From Flavobacterium agri (lineage in GTDB: Bacteria; Bacteroidota; Bacteroidia; Flavobacteriales; Flavobacteriaceae), in the NCBI RefSeq assembly GCF_013401995.1, contig NZ_JACBJI010000003.1, forward strand, positions 62,001 to 126,000: a stretch of 64,000 bases of DNA. The letters run 5' to 3'. The position numbers were made by a program, and so were the translations under genes. Of this stretch, positions 53,101 through 60,637 are shown piece by piece. Each line of letters opens with the position of its first letter. The stretch's first letter is position 1. The notes below the pieces were generated by a model, which saw nothing but the letters and a program-made list of their open reading frames with translations, ran no database searches and was not told the origin of the DNA.

Positions 53101-55179
53101 CACGTGGTAATCGTTCGATGAGTTCGCAGGAGTCGTATTGCTTATGGAAAGCGTAGCCGAAGCCGCACCCGAGATATTTCCGCCGTTAGACAAAGGAGTC
53201 GCGCCGTTGTACCATTGATAGATAAGGTTTCCACCAGTTGCTGTCACACTGAACGAGACGTTTGCTCCCGCACATACGGTTTGTGTTGCCACAGGTTCAA
53301 CGGTAATTGCAGGTCCGGAATTCACGACAAGCGCCGCCATAGCCGAATTTACCGGATTACAAGGCGATGTTCCGCTTACGATACAATGATAGTTCGCCGA
53401 TGCGTTTGAAGTAGCCACAGGATTCAACGTAAGTGTTGCGGTCGTCGCACCAGATATATTTCCGCCATCGCTCAAAAGCGTCGCGCCGTTATACCATTGA
53501 TAGGTAAGTCCGGCTCCGGTCGCGCCAATAGTGAAACTTACCGAATCGTTTTCGCAATGGGTTTGGGTGGTAGCAGGTTGCGCGGTGATGATCACTCTTT
53601 CGGTAACGGTCAAACCGGCATTAGCCGAAGTTGCCGATGGTGAACACGTTCCGCTTACGACGCAATGGTAATTTGCGCTGGCATCCGATAAATTCACAGG
53701 GTTTATGGTAAGAGTCGTCGAAGTCGCGCCCGAAATGTTCCCACCATTAGACAAAAGCGTCGCGCCGTTATACCATTGGTAAGTCAATCCTGCTCCTGTA
53801 GCGCTTACGGTAAAACTGGCCGAATTGCCCGAACATACAGAAACCGGGTTCGGATCCGAAGAAATCGACGGTTGTGTATTGACCGTGATATTTCCGGTCG
53901 TAGCCGAACAACCCGTTGTGCTGTCCGTAAAAGTGAAAGTGGCGATTCCAGGTGTGATTCCGGTTACGACACCTGCGTTCGAAATCGTTGCGACACCAGG
54001 ATTGTTGGCGACCCAGTTTCCACCCGATGACGGAGACAAATTGATCGTAGCGCCAGGACAAACCGAACTCGGTCCGGACAAAACCGGATTCGCATTTACA
54101 GTAACCGTAGTAGTGACCGCTGTCGTACAGCCGTTGCCGTTGGTCACCGAATATCGGATCGTCGCCGTTCCGCCGGCCACACCCGTTACCAATCCGGTGG
54201 TTGCATTTACAGTCGCGATTAACGGAGTCAAAGACGTCCATGTACCGCTTGGTGTCGTATTTGAAAGTTGTACCGTATTTCCCGGGCAAATCGGAGCAGA
54301 TCCGGTTATTGGGTTTACGGTAGGATTCGAATATAAAGTGAAAGATCCGTTAGCTGTTCCGCCAGGCGTCGTGACCGAAACCGCACCGCTAGTCAATCCT
54401 ACAGAAGGTGTCGCGGTAATTTGAGTGCTGCTAATGTTATTGAACGAAGTCGCAGGCACACCGTTAAATGAAACGGCTGTCGTTCCGCTGAGGTTCGTAC
54501 CGTTTATGGTGACTAGAGGTGTCGTTCCTTGACAATATCCGGTTGGTGAGAAACTGGTGATGGTAGGTGTCAACGGTACGGTATAATAAACCGTAATTCT
54601 CATGCTATCGACATATCCAGTTCTGGTCGCGTCTGAGTCGACCATAATTCCTACTCCGAATCCGGCATTGTTGATTTCGGCCGGTGTCCAGGTGCTTCCC
54701 CAAAGATTAGTCGTTCCGCCATAATTTACATTTGTCCATGAGTTGTTCCAGTCCGTTGCAGGAACAGCAAGATTATTGCCTTGTAAAGTACCCGCCTTCA
54801 TGAGTCGGACATTTACATCGTTGATATTTGCTCCATTGTTTGAAGAGCTTCCGCGACGAATTGTTACCAGGATTCCGTTTATTGTTGCAGTTCCGGGAAT
54901 GGCAAATCCATATCCTGAACCCGTCAAATACCGGCTTGATTGTCCGCTATTGAGATTGACGGTGCTTGCGGTATTGTCCAAAACCAAAATTTCATTGGTA
55001 TTTGCCCAGTTTACGTTAGCACCTTGAGTTCCAGATGTAGTTGGATTATTCGGGCCAGCTACTTGTGCGGTTGATGTCATCGAAAAAACGAAAAGGACGA
55101 CAACGGCCAAAAACGCGCTCACCGTTTTCCGTTTTTCAGATAAACAACCGATATTCGAGGTTAGGTACTTTTTTTCCAT
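47140..55179 (-). CDS. Giant T9SS-exported multidomain surface protein
   Basis: 2679 residues with a long signal peptide (about 1-38, ending STAQ). Domains in order: a beta-rich N-terminal region; an IPT/TIG domain (about 202-280, SFSPTGYCQGTTPLVTINGTNLSG); BIG2-like repeats; three Ig-like repeats each with YQWYNGAT and NGGNISGA; PKD-like repeats (two IPAGTTYSW type and four TYSWTRDN or SWTRNN type); a region near 1450; and five repeats of about 95 residues (YQWQS..TVGPWTNI then YDPPAGLTQTTYYRR). Each PKD-like repeat has a conserved Cys pair. The last 572 residues duplicate the module of the neighbouring T9SS protein. The C-terminal type A sorting domain ends VNGKKITTYEPQG then GIYIAKVKL. A role in gliding, adhesion or matrix is likely but unproven. 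Confidence 0.9.
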   Translation of the reverse strand: MEKKYLTSNIGCLSEKRKTVSAFLAVVVLFVFSMTSTAQVAGPNNPTTSGTQGANVNWANTNEILVLDNTASTVNLNSGQSSRYLTGSGYGFAIPGTATINGILVTIRRGSSSNNGANINDVNVRLMKAGTLQGNNLAVPATDWNNSWTNVNYGGTTNLWGSTWTPAEINNAGFGVGIMVDSDATRTGYVDSMRITVYYTVPLTPTITSFSPTGYCQGTTPLVTINGTNLSGTTAVSFNGVPATSFNNISSTQITATPSVGLTSGAVSVTTPGGTANGSFTLYSNPTVNPITGSAPICPGNTVQLSNTTPSGTWTSLTPLIATVNATTGLVTGVAGGTATIRYSVTNGNGCTTAVTTTVTVNANPVLSGPSSVCPGATINLSPSSGGNWVANNPGVATISNAGVVTGITPGIATFTFTDSTTGCSATTGNITVNTQPSISSDPNPVSVCSGNSASFTVSATGAGLTYQWYNGATLLSNGGNISGATSTTLTINPVNLSDASANYHCVVSGTCSPSATSANAGLTVTERVIITAQPATTQTHCENDSVSFTIGATGAGLTYQWYNGATLLSDGGNISGATTATLTLNPVATSNASANYHCIVSGTSPCNPVNSAMAALVVNSGPAITVEPVATQTVCAGANVSFSVTATGGNLIYQWYNGATPLSNGGNISGAASATLSISNTTPANSSNDYHVVVSNGCVVPAVSISAVLVVNERPYIPAQNTTICSEDAFDATPTNGIPTAATIVPAGTTYSWPAPVVTGGITGGSAQSGQAAVSQTLINPTNVVQTATYTVTPTSGTAGNCVGTAFTVVVTVNPRPFIINTTQTACSGTTFSYAPTNGGGNIIPAGTTYSWGLPVLSGVVGGATTGTNQPTISQNLTNTTGSTQTATYTVTASNGTCIGSTFNVIFNVYPTPTVAGTPTTQTICSGTAITSIVMTNPNGVSGTIDYSWTRNNTVNVTGIGGSGFGDTISGTLTNTTNTPQTVTFSLTATSEFGCASNVPFTVDVIVNPRPTVSATPASQTVCSGNAIANINIANPNSVVGTTYSWTRDNTANLTGIAASGSSSTISGSLTNTTNVAQTTTFTIMTSAAGCDSAPITVTVTVNPQPTVSASPATQTLCSALPFTTINISNPNAVSGTTFNWTRDNVATVTGLGASGNGTSIAGTLTNTTNAVVTVTFTITATAAGCPSATTTAQITLDPAPNMTRTPATQNVCTGSNMATITFTNTNSVPGTVYSWTRSNTTNVTGIANSGNSNIITGTPVNNTTVSQITVITMIATAPNGCSIISTASVTVYPNLVAPVIGENQTVCEFASPGAITQTTPVAGGSGTYTYQWQRSLDGLTGWANAPGASTGASYTPGLITGATPNYYYRLVVTNPCGSVTSNSVLIQVVDNVGFTFNMNGQPGAAICPGTTFTPSISSIHSDDAAIRFNYTIDNTYLTSPTPNPTGTTSPRFWFLVWLRTSEADFSFTAQNTTNATVVTPISIVPNIYDYPGPPTGAFQCSITPQVFNVSILPRPVATITSPPDNSTICSATSAGVTVSGNITDGNMYYTVTRSVNALVTSSVTFPYTSANFTPGQSFVFPDVLTNLSAANQNVTYTITPRSTAGCVGTPVTITIIVARPVTPGTVAANQTLCSPADPAAFTETIPATGTSLSYQWYSSTVAATGPWTLIPGATAITYDAPAGLTQTTWYRREVTSVINGVPCSVANTTPIQVTINNVTAGAIAGDLTICNGDDPPAFTSSAPGTATGTLSYFWEYSTVGCSGPWTLIGSSNTAAYNPGPLTQTTYYRRTAVSTIGIQTCSATSNCVTITVNQVNGGTVGSDQTLCGNNPAAFTVVAPATGSGVLTYQWQSTTSASGCASPSGSWANIPGATSATYDPPAGLTQTTYYRRITTSTFNGVQCTALSNCITVTANSVTPGVIASNQTVCSGGDPAAFTVTIPATGTGLTYQWQSSTVSAAGPWTNIPSANAATYDPPAGLTQTTHYQRVVTGTVNAVSCDATSNSLTVFVNDVTAPVMAGDQTICAGENPAAFTIVTAATANGALSYQWQSNTIGCGGPWTNIGGATSATYDPPVLAQTTYYHVIVTSTLNSVNCTATSNCITVTGNGKTWNGSAGTDWNNAANWTPAGVPTNMNCVVIPNVTNDPIISGVSFVGYALNLTILNGGNLSVTGSNTIEVTNFVNVNAGGAFNIADDASLNQIDNVANVGTMHMQRTTPPVYRFDYTYWNSPVTLASNYTLGNLSPNTQSDKFYSWNPSVAGGNGNWIQESVATIMNPNKGYIVRAPNGYSNSPMITAPYTATFIGTPNNGSLTAPVAIGSLPPASVNDKLNLIGNPYPSALDADLFLAHPTNVNLLDGTLYFWTHHSPPSTAFADPFYGNFTSNYTASDYATYTTGMGGTSTVPAGYGGTPPTGFVATGQSFFVKALASGNAVFENNMRVRGNNNVFFRQANPFTTATPTLERHRIWLNLANTQGAFSQILVGYAEGATNARDRNFDGETFAGNAVTFYSTIEDVRLTVQGRALPFETSDLVPLGYKATVAATFTVGVDHLDGLFETQNVYLEDKLLNVIHDLKSAPYSFASAVGTFNDRFVLRYTNEQLGVGDHELQDGVVAFISDDKLFAQASLDIISIEIFDVNGKKITTYEPQGNTFESSFNFAQGIYIAKVKLSDDNEFDIKLAH

Positions 55180-55225
55180 AGTCTTGCTTTTTTTTCGATT
55201 CCGTGTCGCGATTTTTTGATGCTGA

Positions 55226-55237
55226 TTGTAGCTACAA
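55226..55237. promoter_or_regulatory. 12-base palindrome at the predicted start of transcription of the giant gene
   Basis: TTGTAGCTACAA is a perfect palindrome. It overlaps the downstream end of the -7 box (55235-55242), around the expected start of transcription, a good place for a repressor. Confidence 0.4.
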
Positions 55238-55242
55238 ATTTA
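55235..55242 (-). promoter_or_regulatory. -7 promoter element of the giant T9SS gene
   Basis: TAAATTTG on the minus strand matches TAnnTTTG, about 55 bases before the ATG at 55179, leaving a leader of roughly 50 bases. It is the same octamer as the box of the neighbouring T9SS gene at 47001. Confidence 0.5.
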
Positions 55243-55524
55243 CCTCGGCCTCAAAATTTTTATCCTTTTCATGGATGACGAGCACCAATAATCGATTAAA
55301 GGCATGTTTTGTGGATTTTCGTCGGAAAAAAACTTGCGAAACCCTATAAATACTGGTCTTTTAGGTGCTAAAACCTTGTGTTGTTCATCGATGAATTTGT
55401 GCCGTTTACGGAATTTCGGGCCTGTTTTGCAAACGGCTGTCCAAGGTTTTGCCGGGCACTTTTGCGTTCGGTTTTCAGGTCTCATAAATCGGGTTCGGAA
55501 AACCGCTTTTCTGTCGGATTTTTT

Positions 55525-55532
55525 TACTTTTG
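55525..55532 (+). promoter_or_regulatory. -7 promoter element of the TPR gene
   Basis: TACTTTTG, a perfect TAnnTTTG, 17 bases before the ATG at 55550. No TTG at the right spacing. Confidence 0.5.
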
Positions 55533-55549
55533 AAAACCAATTTCCGCTT

Positions 55550-56263
55550 ATGTCCAAGTGTGTCGTTTTATTTCTTTTGGTTTTGCCGACTATGGGTTTT
55601 TCCCAGGCCGATTGCCAAAAGGCGCGACAGTTTTTCGCCCAGAAGAAATATGCCGAGGCGCACCGGGAATATCTGGCTTGTCTCGATGCCGATCCGAAAA
55701 GCAAGGAAGCTGCCGAGCGTTTGGGCGATTTGTGCGCTTTTTCCAAAAAATGGAAGCAGGCCGCGCAGTATTACCAAAAGTTGATCGCGATCGACCCTAA
55801 AAACGCCGAAGCGCATTACAAATACGGAGGCGCTTTGTCTATGGACGCGTCTTCGGGTGGGAAACTCAAGGCTTTGGGCATGATCGGCGACATCAGGAAA
55901 TCGTTCGAGGCCGCGATTTCGTTGAATCCGAAACATGTTGAGGCACGTTGGGCTTTGGTAGAATATTACCTGCAAGTTCCCGGGATTTTCGGAGGAAGCG
56001 AATCCAAAGCCAACCGATATGCCGACGAGCTTGCAAAACTTTCGGCCGTCGACCATTATTTGGCCAAAGGTCGTATCGAAGAATATTTCGAACGTTATCC
56101 GAAAGCCGAAAAATATTACCTCAAAGCGCACGCCATCGGCAATTCGCGCACCACTTTAAACAAGTTGACTTCGGTCTATGCCAAAATGAAACGGCCCGAC
56201 AAGGCAAAAGCCGCAACCGAAGCATTCGAATCCAATACACGAACAAAAACCACATCCATCTGA
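55550..56263 (+). CDS. Secreted tetratricopeptide repeat protein
   Basis: 237 residues from the ATG at 55550 (MSKCVVLFLLVLPTMGFSQ, signal peptide; the TPR array follows). TPR units show the W-L-G-Y-A-F-A-P pattern, e.g. KKYAEAHREYLACLDADPKSKEAAERLG, KKWKQAAQYYQKLIAIDPKNAEAHYKYG, and one near 100-130 (FEAAISLNPKHVEARWALVEYYLQVPG). It is a periplasmic protein-protein interaction scaffold. Its stop shares a base with the mpl start (TGATG), so it is translationally coupled to a murein recycling enzyme. Partner unknown. Confidence 0.85.
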   Translation: MSKCVVLFLLVLPTMGFSQADCQKARQFFAQKKYAEAHREYLACLDADPKSKEAAERLGDLCAFSKKWKQAAQYYQKLIAIDPKNAEAHYKYGGALSMDASSGGKLKALGMIGDIRKSFEAAISLNPKHVEARWALVEYYLQVPGIFGGSESKANRYADELAKLSAVDHYLAKGRIEEYFERYPKAEKYYLKAHAIGNSRTTLNKLTSVYAKMKRPDKAKAATEAFESNTRTKTTSI

Positions 56264-57621
56264 TGAGAACCCATTTCATAGCCATAGGCGGAAGCGCCAT
56301 GCACAATCTCGCCCTTGCACTCCATTCCAAAGGCTATCACGTAACCGGAAGCGACGACGCTATTTTCGAACCGTCGCGCACCCGATTGGAAAAGAAAGGA
56401 CTGCTTCCTGCCGAAATGGGTTGGTTCGCCGAAAAAATCACGTCCGATATCGACGCCGTGATTCTTGGAATGCACGCCAAATCGGACAATCCGGAGTTGA
56501 AGAAAGCCCAGGAACTCGGTTTGAAGATTTATTCGTACCCGGAATTCCTATACGAACAATCGAAAAACAAAACCCGCGTCGTCATTGGCGGTTCTCACGG
56601 AAAAACGACGATCACGTCTATGATTCTGCACGTGATGCATTACCACAATATTGCCGTCGACTACATGGTGGGCGCGCAATTGGAAGGCTTCGACACGATG
56701 GTGCATTTGACCGAAAAGAACGATTTTATCGTTTTGGAAGGCGATGAATATTTGTCGTCTCCCGAAGATTTGCGTCCGAAATTCCACTTGTATCATCCGA
56801 ACATCGCGTTGATTTCGGGCATCGCCTGGGATCATATCAACGTTTTCCCGACGTTCGAAAATTATGTCGAACAGTTCGAGATATTCATCAAAAAAATCAC
56901 CAACGGCGGCATGCTCGTGTACAATGCCGAAGATCCCGAAGTGAAGAAAGTGGCCGAAGCCGCGACGAATCCGATCCGAAAAATCGCTTACGAAACGCCC
57001 GAATATTCGGTCGAAAACGGAAAGACGTTGCTACAAACGCCCGAAGGTCCAATGCCGATAGAGGTTTTCGGCAAGCACAACCTGAACAACCTCGCGGGTG
57101 CAAAATGGATTTGCCAGGCCATGGGCGTAGACGAAGCCGATTTTTACGAAGCGATCTCGACGTTCAAAGGCGCGTCCAAACGTCTGGAGAAAATCGCCGA
57201 GAACGACCGCAACGTCGCGTACAAGGATTTTGCACATTCACCAAGCAAGGTCGCCGCGACCACGAAAGCCGTCAAAGAACAATATCCCGACAGGAAATTG
57301 GTCGCTTGTCTGGAACTTCACACCTACAGTTCGCTCAATCCCGAATTCCTTTCGCAGTATGAAGGCGCACTCGATGCGGCCGACGTCGCCGTGGTTTTCT
57401 ATTCGCCGGAAGCGGTGAAGATCAAGCGCCTCGAAGAAATCACTTCCGATCAGATCGCACAGGCGTTCAAACGCGACGATTTGGTCATTTATACGAATCC
57501 GGAAGCGTTCAAGGAATATTTGTTCCATTTGAAATTCGACACCGAAGGAATCGCTTTGTTGCTCATGAGTTCGGGCAATTACGGCGGTTTGAACTTCGAC
57601 GAAATCAAGACGTTGATATAA
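56263..57621 (+). CDS. mpl: UDP-N-acetylmuramate:L-alanyl-gamma-D-glutamyl-meso-diaminopimelate ligase
   Basis: 452 residues, starting at the ATG shared with the TPR stop. A Mur-ligase of the Mpl type: N-terminal Rossmann HFIAIGGSAMHNLALAL, the ATP-binding GGSHGKTTITSM (109-120), then LEGDEYLSS, GIAWDHINVFP and the C-terminal YKDFAHSPSKV. It reattaches the recovered tripeptide to UDP-MurNAc, recycling peptidoglycan in the cytoplasm. The frame is open upstream inside the TPR gene but is not used. Confidence 0.96.
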   Translation: MRTHFIAIGGSAMHNLALALHSKGYHVTGSDDAIFEPSRTRLEKKGLLPAEMGWFAEKITSDIDAVILGMHAKSDNPELKKAQELGLKIYSYPEFLYEQSKNKTRVVIGGSHGKTTITSMILHVMHYHNIAVDYMVGAQLEGFDTMVHLTEKNDFIVLEGDEYLSSPEDLRPKFHLYHPNIALISGIAWDHINVFPTFENYVEQFEIFIKKITNGGMLVYNAEDPEVKKVAEAATNPIRKIAYETPEYSVENGKTLLQTPEGPMPIEVFGKHNLNNLAGAKWICQAMGVDEADFYEAISTFKGASKRLEKIAENDRNVAYKDFAHSPSKVAATTKAVKEQYPDRKLVACLELHTYSSLNPEFLSQYEGALDAADVAVVFYSPEAVKIKRLEEITSDQIAQAFKRDDLVIYTNPEAFKEYLFHLKFDTEGIALLLMSSGNYGGLNFDEIKTLI

Positions 57622-57653
57622 CCGTTCGTTTTAAGACGATTGGATTTTGGAAG

Positions 57654-58229
57654 TTACTTTTTATATGCGAAGTGACCGACGATTTCATATCTAAACAAAC
57701 AATCCTCCAAAACCTGTCCGCCGCCTACGTTGTGAACGATCAGGTGACGCTTGCCATCGGAAGTTTTTCTGTTGGTGACGATGCCGATATGCGGTAGTTT
57801 GCCGTTGATCATCCACGTTACGATGTCGCCGGTTTTATAATCGGAGGCATTTTTCGTAAAGGCAAGTCGCTGTCCTTTTCGCGCAAAGAAAACCTCGAGG
57901 TTGGGCACGCGTCTGTGGTCGATGTTGGTATCTGGTTTTTTGAGTCCCCATTTTTGCGGGTATTTCGAGAAATTCTGTGTCATATCGAGGTGTACTTCTT
58001 TTTGAAGGTCGATGCCGAGTTTCCTGTAAGTCCGGATCACGACATCGGTACAAACCCCTTTCGTTTTATCTACATCTCCGTTCGGATAAGGAATAACCGT
58101 GTATTTCCCGTCGTATTTAACCGATGGGTCGACGATCGAGATCGCTGCGTCCGAAAGACGTGTCTCGAAGTTCTTGTCGACCGCGATTAAGAAGCTGGCC
58201 GAGAGCAATAGGGCGAAAAAGAATTTCAT
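57654..58229 (-). CDS. DUF1287 protein (NlpC/P60-like fold)
   Basis: 191 residues with a signal peptide (about 1-16, FLIAVDKN). The YijB/DUF1287 family pattern holds a Cys-His set: GVCTDVVIRTYRKLGI (Cys59), LPHIGIVTNRK and VHNVGGGQVLED. This is the order of an NlpC/P60-type papain-like peptidase, acting in the periplasm, possibly on cell wall peptides. It is convergent with mpl, 32 bases apart, and has no clear promoter box; 206 bases separate it from radC. Confidence 0.88.
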   Translation of the reverse strand: MKFFFALLLSASFLIAVDKNFETRLSDAAISIVDPSVKYDGKYTVIPYPNGDVDKTKGVCTDVVIRTYRKLGIDLQKEVHLDMTQNFSKYPQKWGLKKPDTNIDHRRVPNLEVFFARKGQRLAFTKNASDYKTGDIVTWMINGKLPHIGIVTNRKTSDGKRHLIVHNVGGGQVLEDCLFRYEIVGHFAYKK

Positions 58230-58435
58230 GTAAGTATTGTCTTAAAAAGTAACGTCAGGCAGGTTGAAAATATTTTGACTGATTCGAAGATGCAGGATTT
58301 ACCGAATCGTTTTTTAACTTTTGATACAGATTTTCTGTAAACCGTTGCGTCAATGTCTTTTTAATTTAGTGATCGAAAGCCAATCCCATCCCGAAGCGTC
58401 GTAACCTAAATCATCAAAGCCATACACTTGAATTT

Positions 58436-59131
58436 ATGTCCGAAACTACATCCTTTCCCATTCGTCAATGGTCCGAAGACGACCGACCGCGTGAAAAAAT
58501 GCTGCTCAAAGGCCGGTCTGCGTTAAGCGACGCCGAACTCATCGCAATCCTCATCGGTTCGGGTTCCAGAAGCGAATCGGCCGTCGATTTGGGTAAACGC
58601 ATACTGTCCAACGTCGGCAACAACCTAAACGAATTGGGACGGTTGTCGCTTGCCCAACTTACGGCTTACAAAGGAATCGGAGAGGCAAAGGCAGTGACCA
58701 TTTCGGCTGCGTTGGAATTGGCGAGACGCAAACGCGAATCGGAAGCGCGCGAATTGTCCCGGATCGGCTCGAGCCATGACGTATTTTTGGTCATGCAGCC
58801 GTTAATTGGTGAACTCATGCACGAGGAATTTTGGGTGTTGTATCTCAATAACGCGAACAAAATCCTGCATAAAGTCCAGTTGTCCAAAGGCGGAATGACG
58901 GGAACGGTCGTAGATATACGGTTGGCATTCAAAATAGCCTTGCAGCATGCCACGACGGGCATCATACTCTGTCACAACCATCCGTCGGGAACGCTAAAGG
59001 CAAGTGATGCCGATCGTCAGATTACGCGAAAAATGAAATTGGCCGGCGAAAATCTCGATATCAAAGTACTCGACCATATCATCGTGACAGAAACGGCCTA
59101 TTTCAGTTTTGCAGACGCCGGAATATTATGA
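58436..59131 (+). CDS. radC: RadC family JAMM-domain protein
   Basis: 231 residues. A helix-hairpin-helix N-terminus (LLKGRSALSDAELIAILIGSG, and LTAYKGIGEAKAVTISAALELARR) precedes a JAMM/MPN+ domain. Its zinc motif is HNHPSGTLKASDADRQIT (around residue 180). Originally assigned to DNA repair, its role is unclear; JAMM domains cleave isopeptide or similar bonds. The first ATG at 58436 fits the family start SETTSFPIRQWSEDDRPREKML. Confidence 0.93.
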   Translation: MSETTSFPIRQWSEDDRPREKMLLKGRSALSDAELIAILIGSGSRSESAVDLGKRILSNVGNNLNELGRLSLAQLTAYKGIGEAKAVTISAALELARRKRESEARELSRIGSSHDVFLVMQPLIGELMHEEFWVLYLNNANKILHKVQLSKGGMTGTVVDIRLAFKIALQHATTGIILCHNHPSGTLKASDADRQITRKMKLAGENLDIKVLDHIIVTETAYFSFADAGIL

Positions 59132-59163
59132 ATTCGCCAACAACTTAGGCACACATTTGTCGT

Positions 59164-59171
59164 TATATTTG
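59164..59171 (+). promoter_or_regulatory. -7 promoter element abutting the YjjG-like start
   Basis: TATATTTG matches TAnnTTTG exactly and ends 5 bases before the ATG at 59177; transcription should begin at the start codon. Confidence 0.55.
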
Positions 59172-59176
59172 CGAAC

Positions 59177-59869
59177 ATGAAAATGGCAGCCCACGTCCGC
59201 GACATATTTTTCGACCTCGATCACACGCTTTGGGATTTCGAGAAGAATTCCGCGTTGGCGTTCGAGACGATTTTTGAGCAACTTGAAATCGAAGCAGACC
59301 TCGAGGCATTCCTCAAGTTTTATGTGCCGATCAACCACGAGTATTGGGAAAAATACCGAAAGGATGAAATCACGCATGAAGAATTGCGCTTCGGACGATT
59401 CAGGAAAGCCTTCCACCTATTGGGTTTTGAAATTTCCGATGAACTCGTGATGCGTGTTTCTTCGGAATACATACAGTGCCTTCCGCTGAACAACCATCTT
59501 TTTGAAGGCACGATCGAAGTCCTGGATTATCTGAAAGCGAAATACAATCTGCACATCATAACCAACGGATTTCACGATGTCCAATCGCGCAAACTTGAGA
59601 ATGCGGGCATCGGACATTATTTCGCGACGGTCACAAATTCTGAAAAGGCAGGTGTAAAAAAACCGAATCCGCTTATATTTGAACACGCTTTGTCATTGGC
59701 CAAAACAAAAAAAGAGCAAAGCCTTATGATTGGTGATTGCATTGATGCCGATGTACGCGGGGCATTGAATTGCGGAATCGACGCCATCTTATTTTGTCCC
59801 GATCCCGAGGTCAGTTATGAAGGAATCAAACAAATATCGAATCTCTCTGAATTAAAAAAATACCTTTAA
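59177..59869 (+). CDS. yjjG: HAD-family nucleotidase, YjjG type
   Basis: 230 residues of the haloacid dehalogenase superfamily. DIFFDLDHTLWDFEKNS holds the two catalytic aspartates; ITNGFHDVQSRKLE is motif II, and later GVKKPNPLIFEHAL and LMIGDCIDADVRGALNCG are motifs III and IV. This is the noncanonical pyrimidine nucleotidase pattern, a house-cleaning phosphatase that removes damaged nucleotides. The start codon lies 5 bases after a -7 box. The next gene starts directly after the stop. Confidence 0.9.
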   Translation: MKMAAHVRDIFFDLDHTLWDFEKNSALAFETIFEQLEIEADLEAFLKFYVPINHEYWEKYRKDEITHEELRFGRFRKAFHLLGFEISDELVMRVSSEYIQCLPLNNHLFEGTIEVLDYLKAKYNLHIITNGFHDVQSRKLENAGIGHYFATVTNSEKAGVKKPNPLIFEHALSLAKTKKEQSLMIGDCIDADVRGALNCGIDAILFCPDPEVSYEGIKQISNLSELKKYL

Positions 59870-60637
59870 ATGAAAAATGTTTTCGCAGCCTTGTTGTTTT
59901 TTATGAGTGCGTTCTCTTTTGCTCAAAACGATGAAAACCCTAGGGAAACGATCAATAATTACAAGTTTGTGATTGTACCGTCTAAGTTCAGCTTTCTCAA
60001 GGAACCAGATCAATACCAACTCAACATGTTTACCAAAATGTACTTGGAAAAGTACGGTTTCAAAGTTTTTTACGACACCGATTTGTTGCCGCTCGAAGCC
60101 GCAGGCGACAATTGCAACAAGATGTTTGCCGACGTGGTTGCCGAGAAAAACAACATGTTCGTGACCAAGCTTAGCGTGACATTGCGCGATTGCATGAATG
60201 TCGAGTTGTTTAGGACTGAACTTGGCGTCAGTCGCGAGAAGGAATATAAGACCGCTTATCGCCAGGCATTGCGTGAAGCATTTAAGTCATTCGAGACTTT
60301 AGGGTATTCCTATAACGGAAAAGACGGTATTCGCGAAAGCATCGGAAAGCGACCAATGCCGGTTTCCACATTAAAAACAGCTCCTTCTAAACCAGTAGAA
60401 GAAATGGTTGTGGACAAGAATACGCTTTTTGCACAACCCGTCGAAAACGGATATCAACTCGTAGATACTACGCCCAAAGTGATTTTCAAAATCAAAAAAA
60501 CATCGAGCGCCCAGGTTTTCCTTGCCGACAAAGACGGGCAAACCGGAACGCTTATCGAAAAAGGCAAAGGCAAATGGGTTTTCGAATATTATGTAGACGG
60601 AAAACTCATGACCGAAGAAGTTTCGATCAAATTCTAA
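59870..60637 (+). CDS. Secreted hypothetical protein
   Basis: 255 residues beginning immediately after the YjjG stop with no spacer, so co-transcribed. A signal peptide (MKNVFAALLFFMSAFSFAQ) precedes a soluble part with YKFVIVPSKFSFLKEPDQYQLNMFTKMYLEKYGF and SREKEYKTAYRQALREAFKSFETLG, then a C-terminal strand region with YQLVDTTPKVIFKIKKT. I recognise no named domain, though similar proteins recur in Flavobacteriaceae as far as I recall. It overlaps the rarA stop by 4 bases (convergent). Confidence 0.8.
   Translation: MKNVFAALLFFMSAFSFAQNDENPRETINNYKFVIVPSKFSFLKEPDQYQLNMFTKMYLEKYGFKVFYDTDLLPLEAAGDNCNKMFADVVAEKNNMFVTKLSVTLRDCMNVELFRTELGVSREKEYKTAYRQALREAFKSFETLGYSYNGKDGIRESIGKRPMPVSTLKTAPSKPVEEMVVDKNTLFAQPVENGYQLVDTTPKVIFKIKKTSSAQVFLADKDGQTGTLIEKGKGKWVFEYYVDGKLMTEEVSIKF

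Larger units (their letters stand above)
55180..55549. other. 370-base intergenic region with divergent promoters
   Basis: No convincing gene. The minus side holds the -7 box at 55235-55242 and the palindrome at 55226-55237. The plus side holds TACTTTTG at 55525-55532. A reading frame continuous with the TPR gene is open from 55304, but the signal peptide at 55550 argues it is untranslated. The middle (55250-55500) shows no terminator or repeat that I can see. Confidence 0.6.

Noticed and set aside
55304..55549. N-terminal extension of the TPR protein
   Set aside because: A proper signal peptide begins at 55550 and a -7 promoter box lies at 55525, inside the extension.
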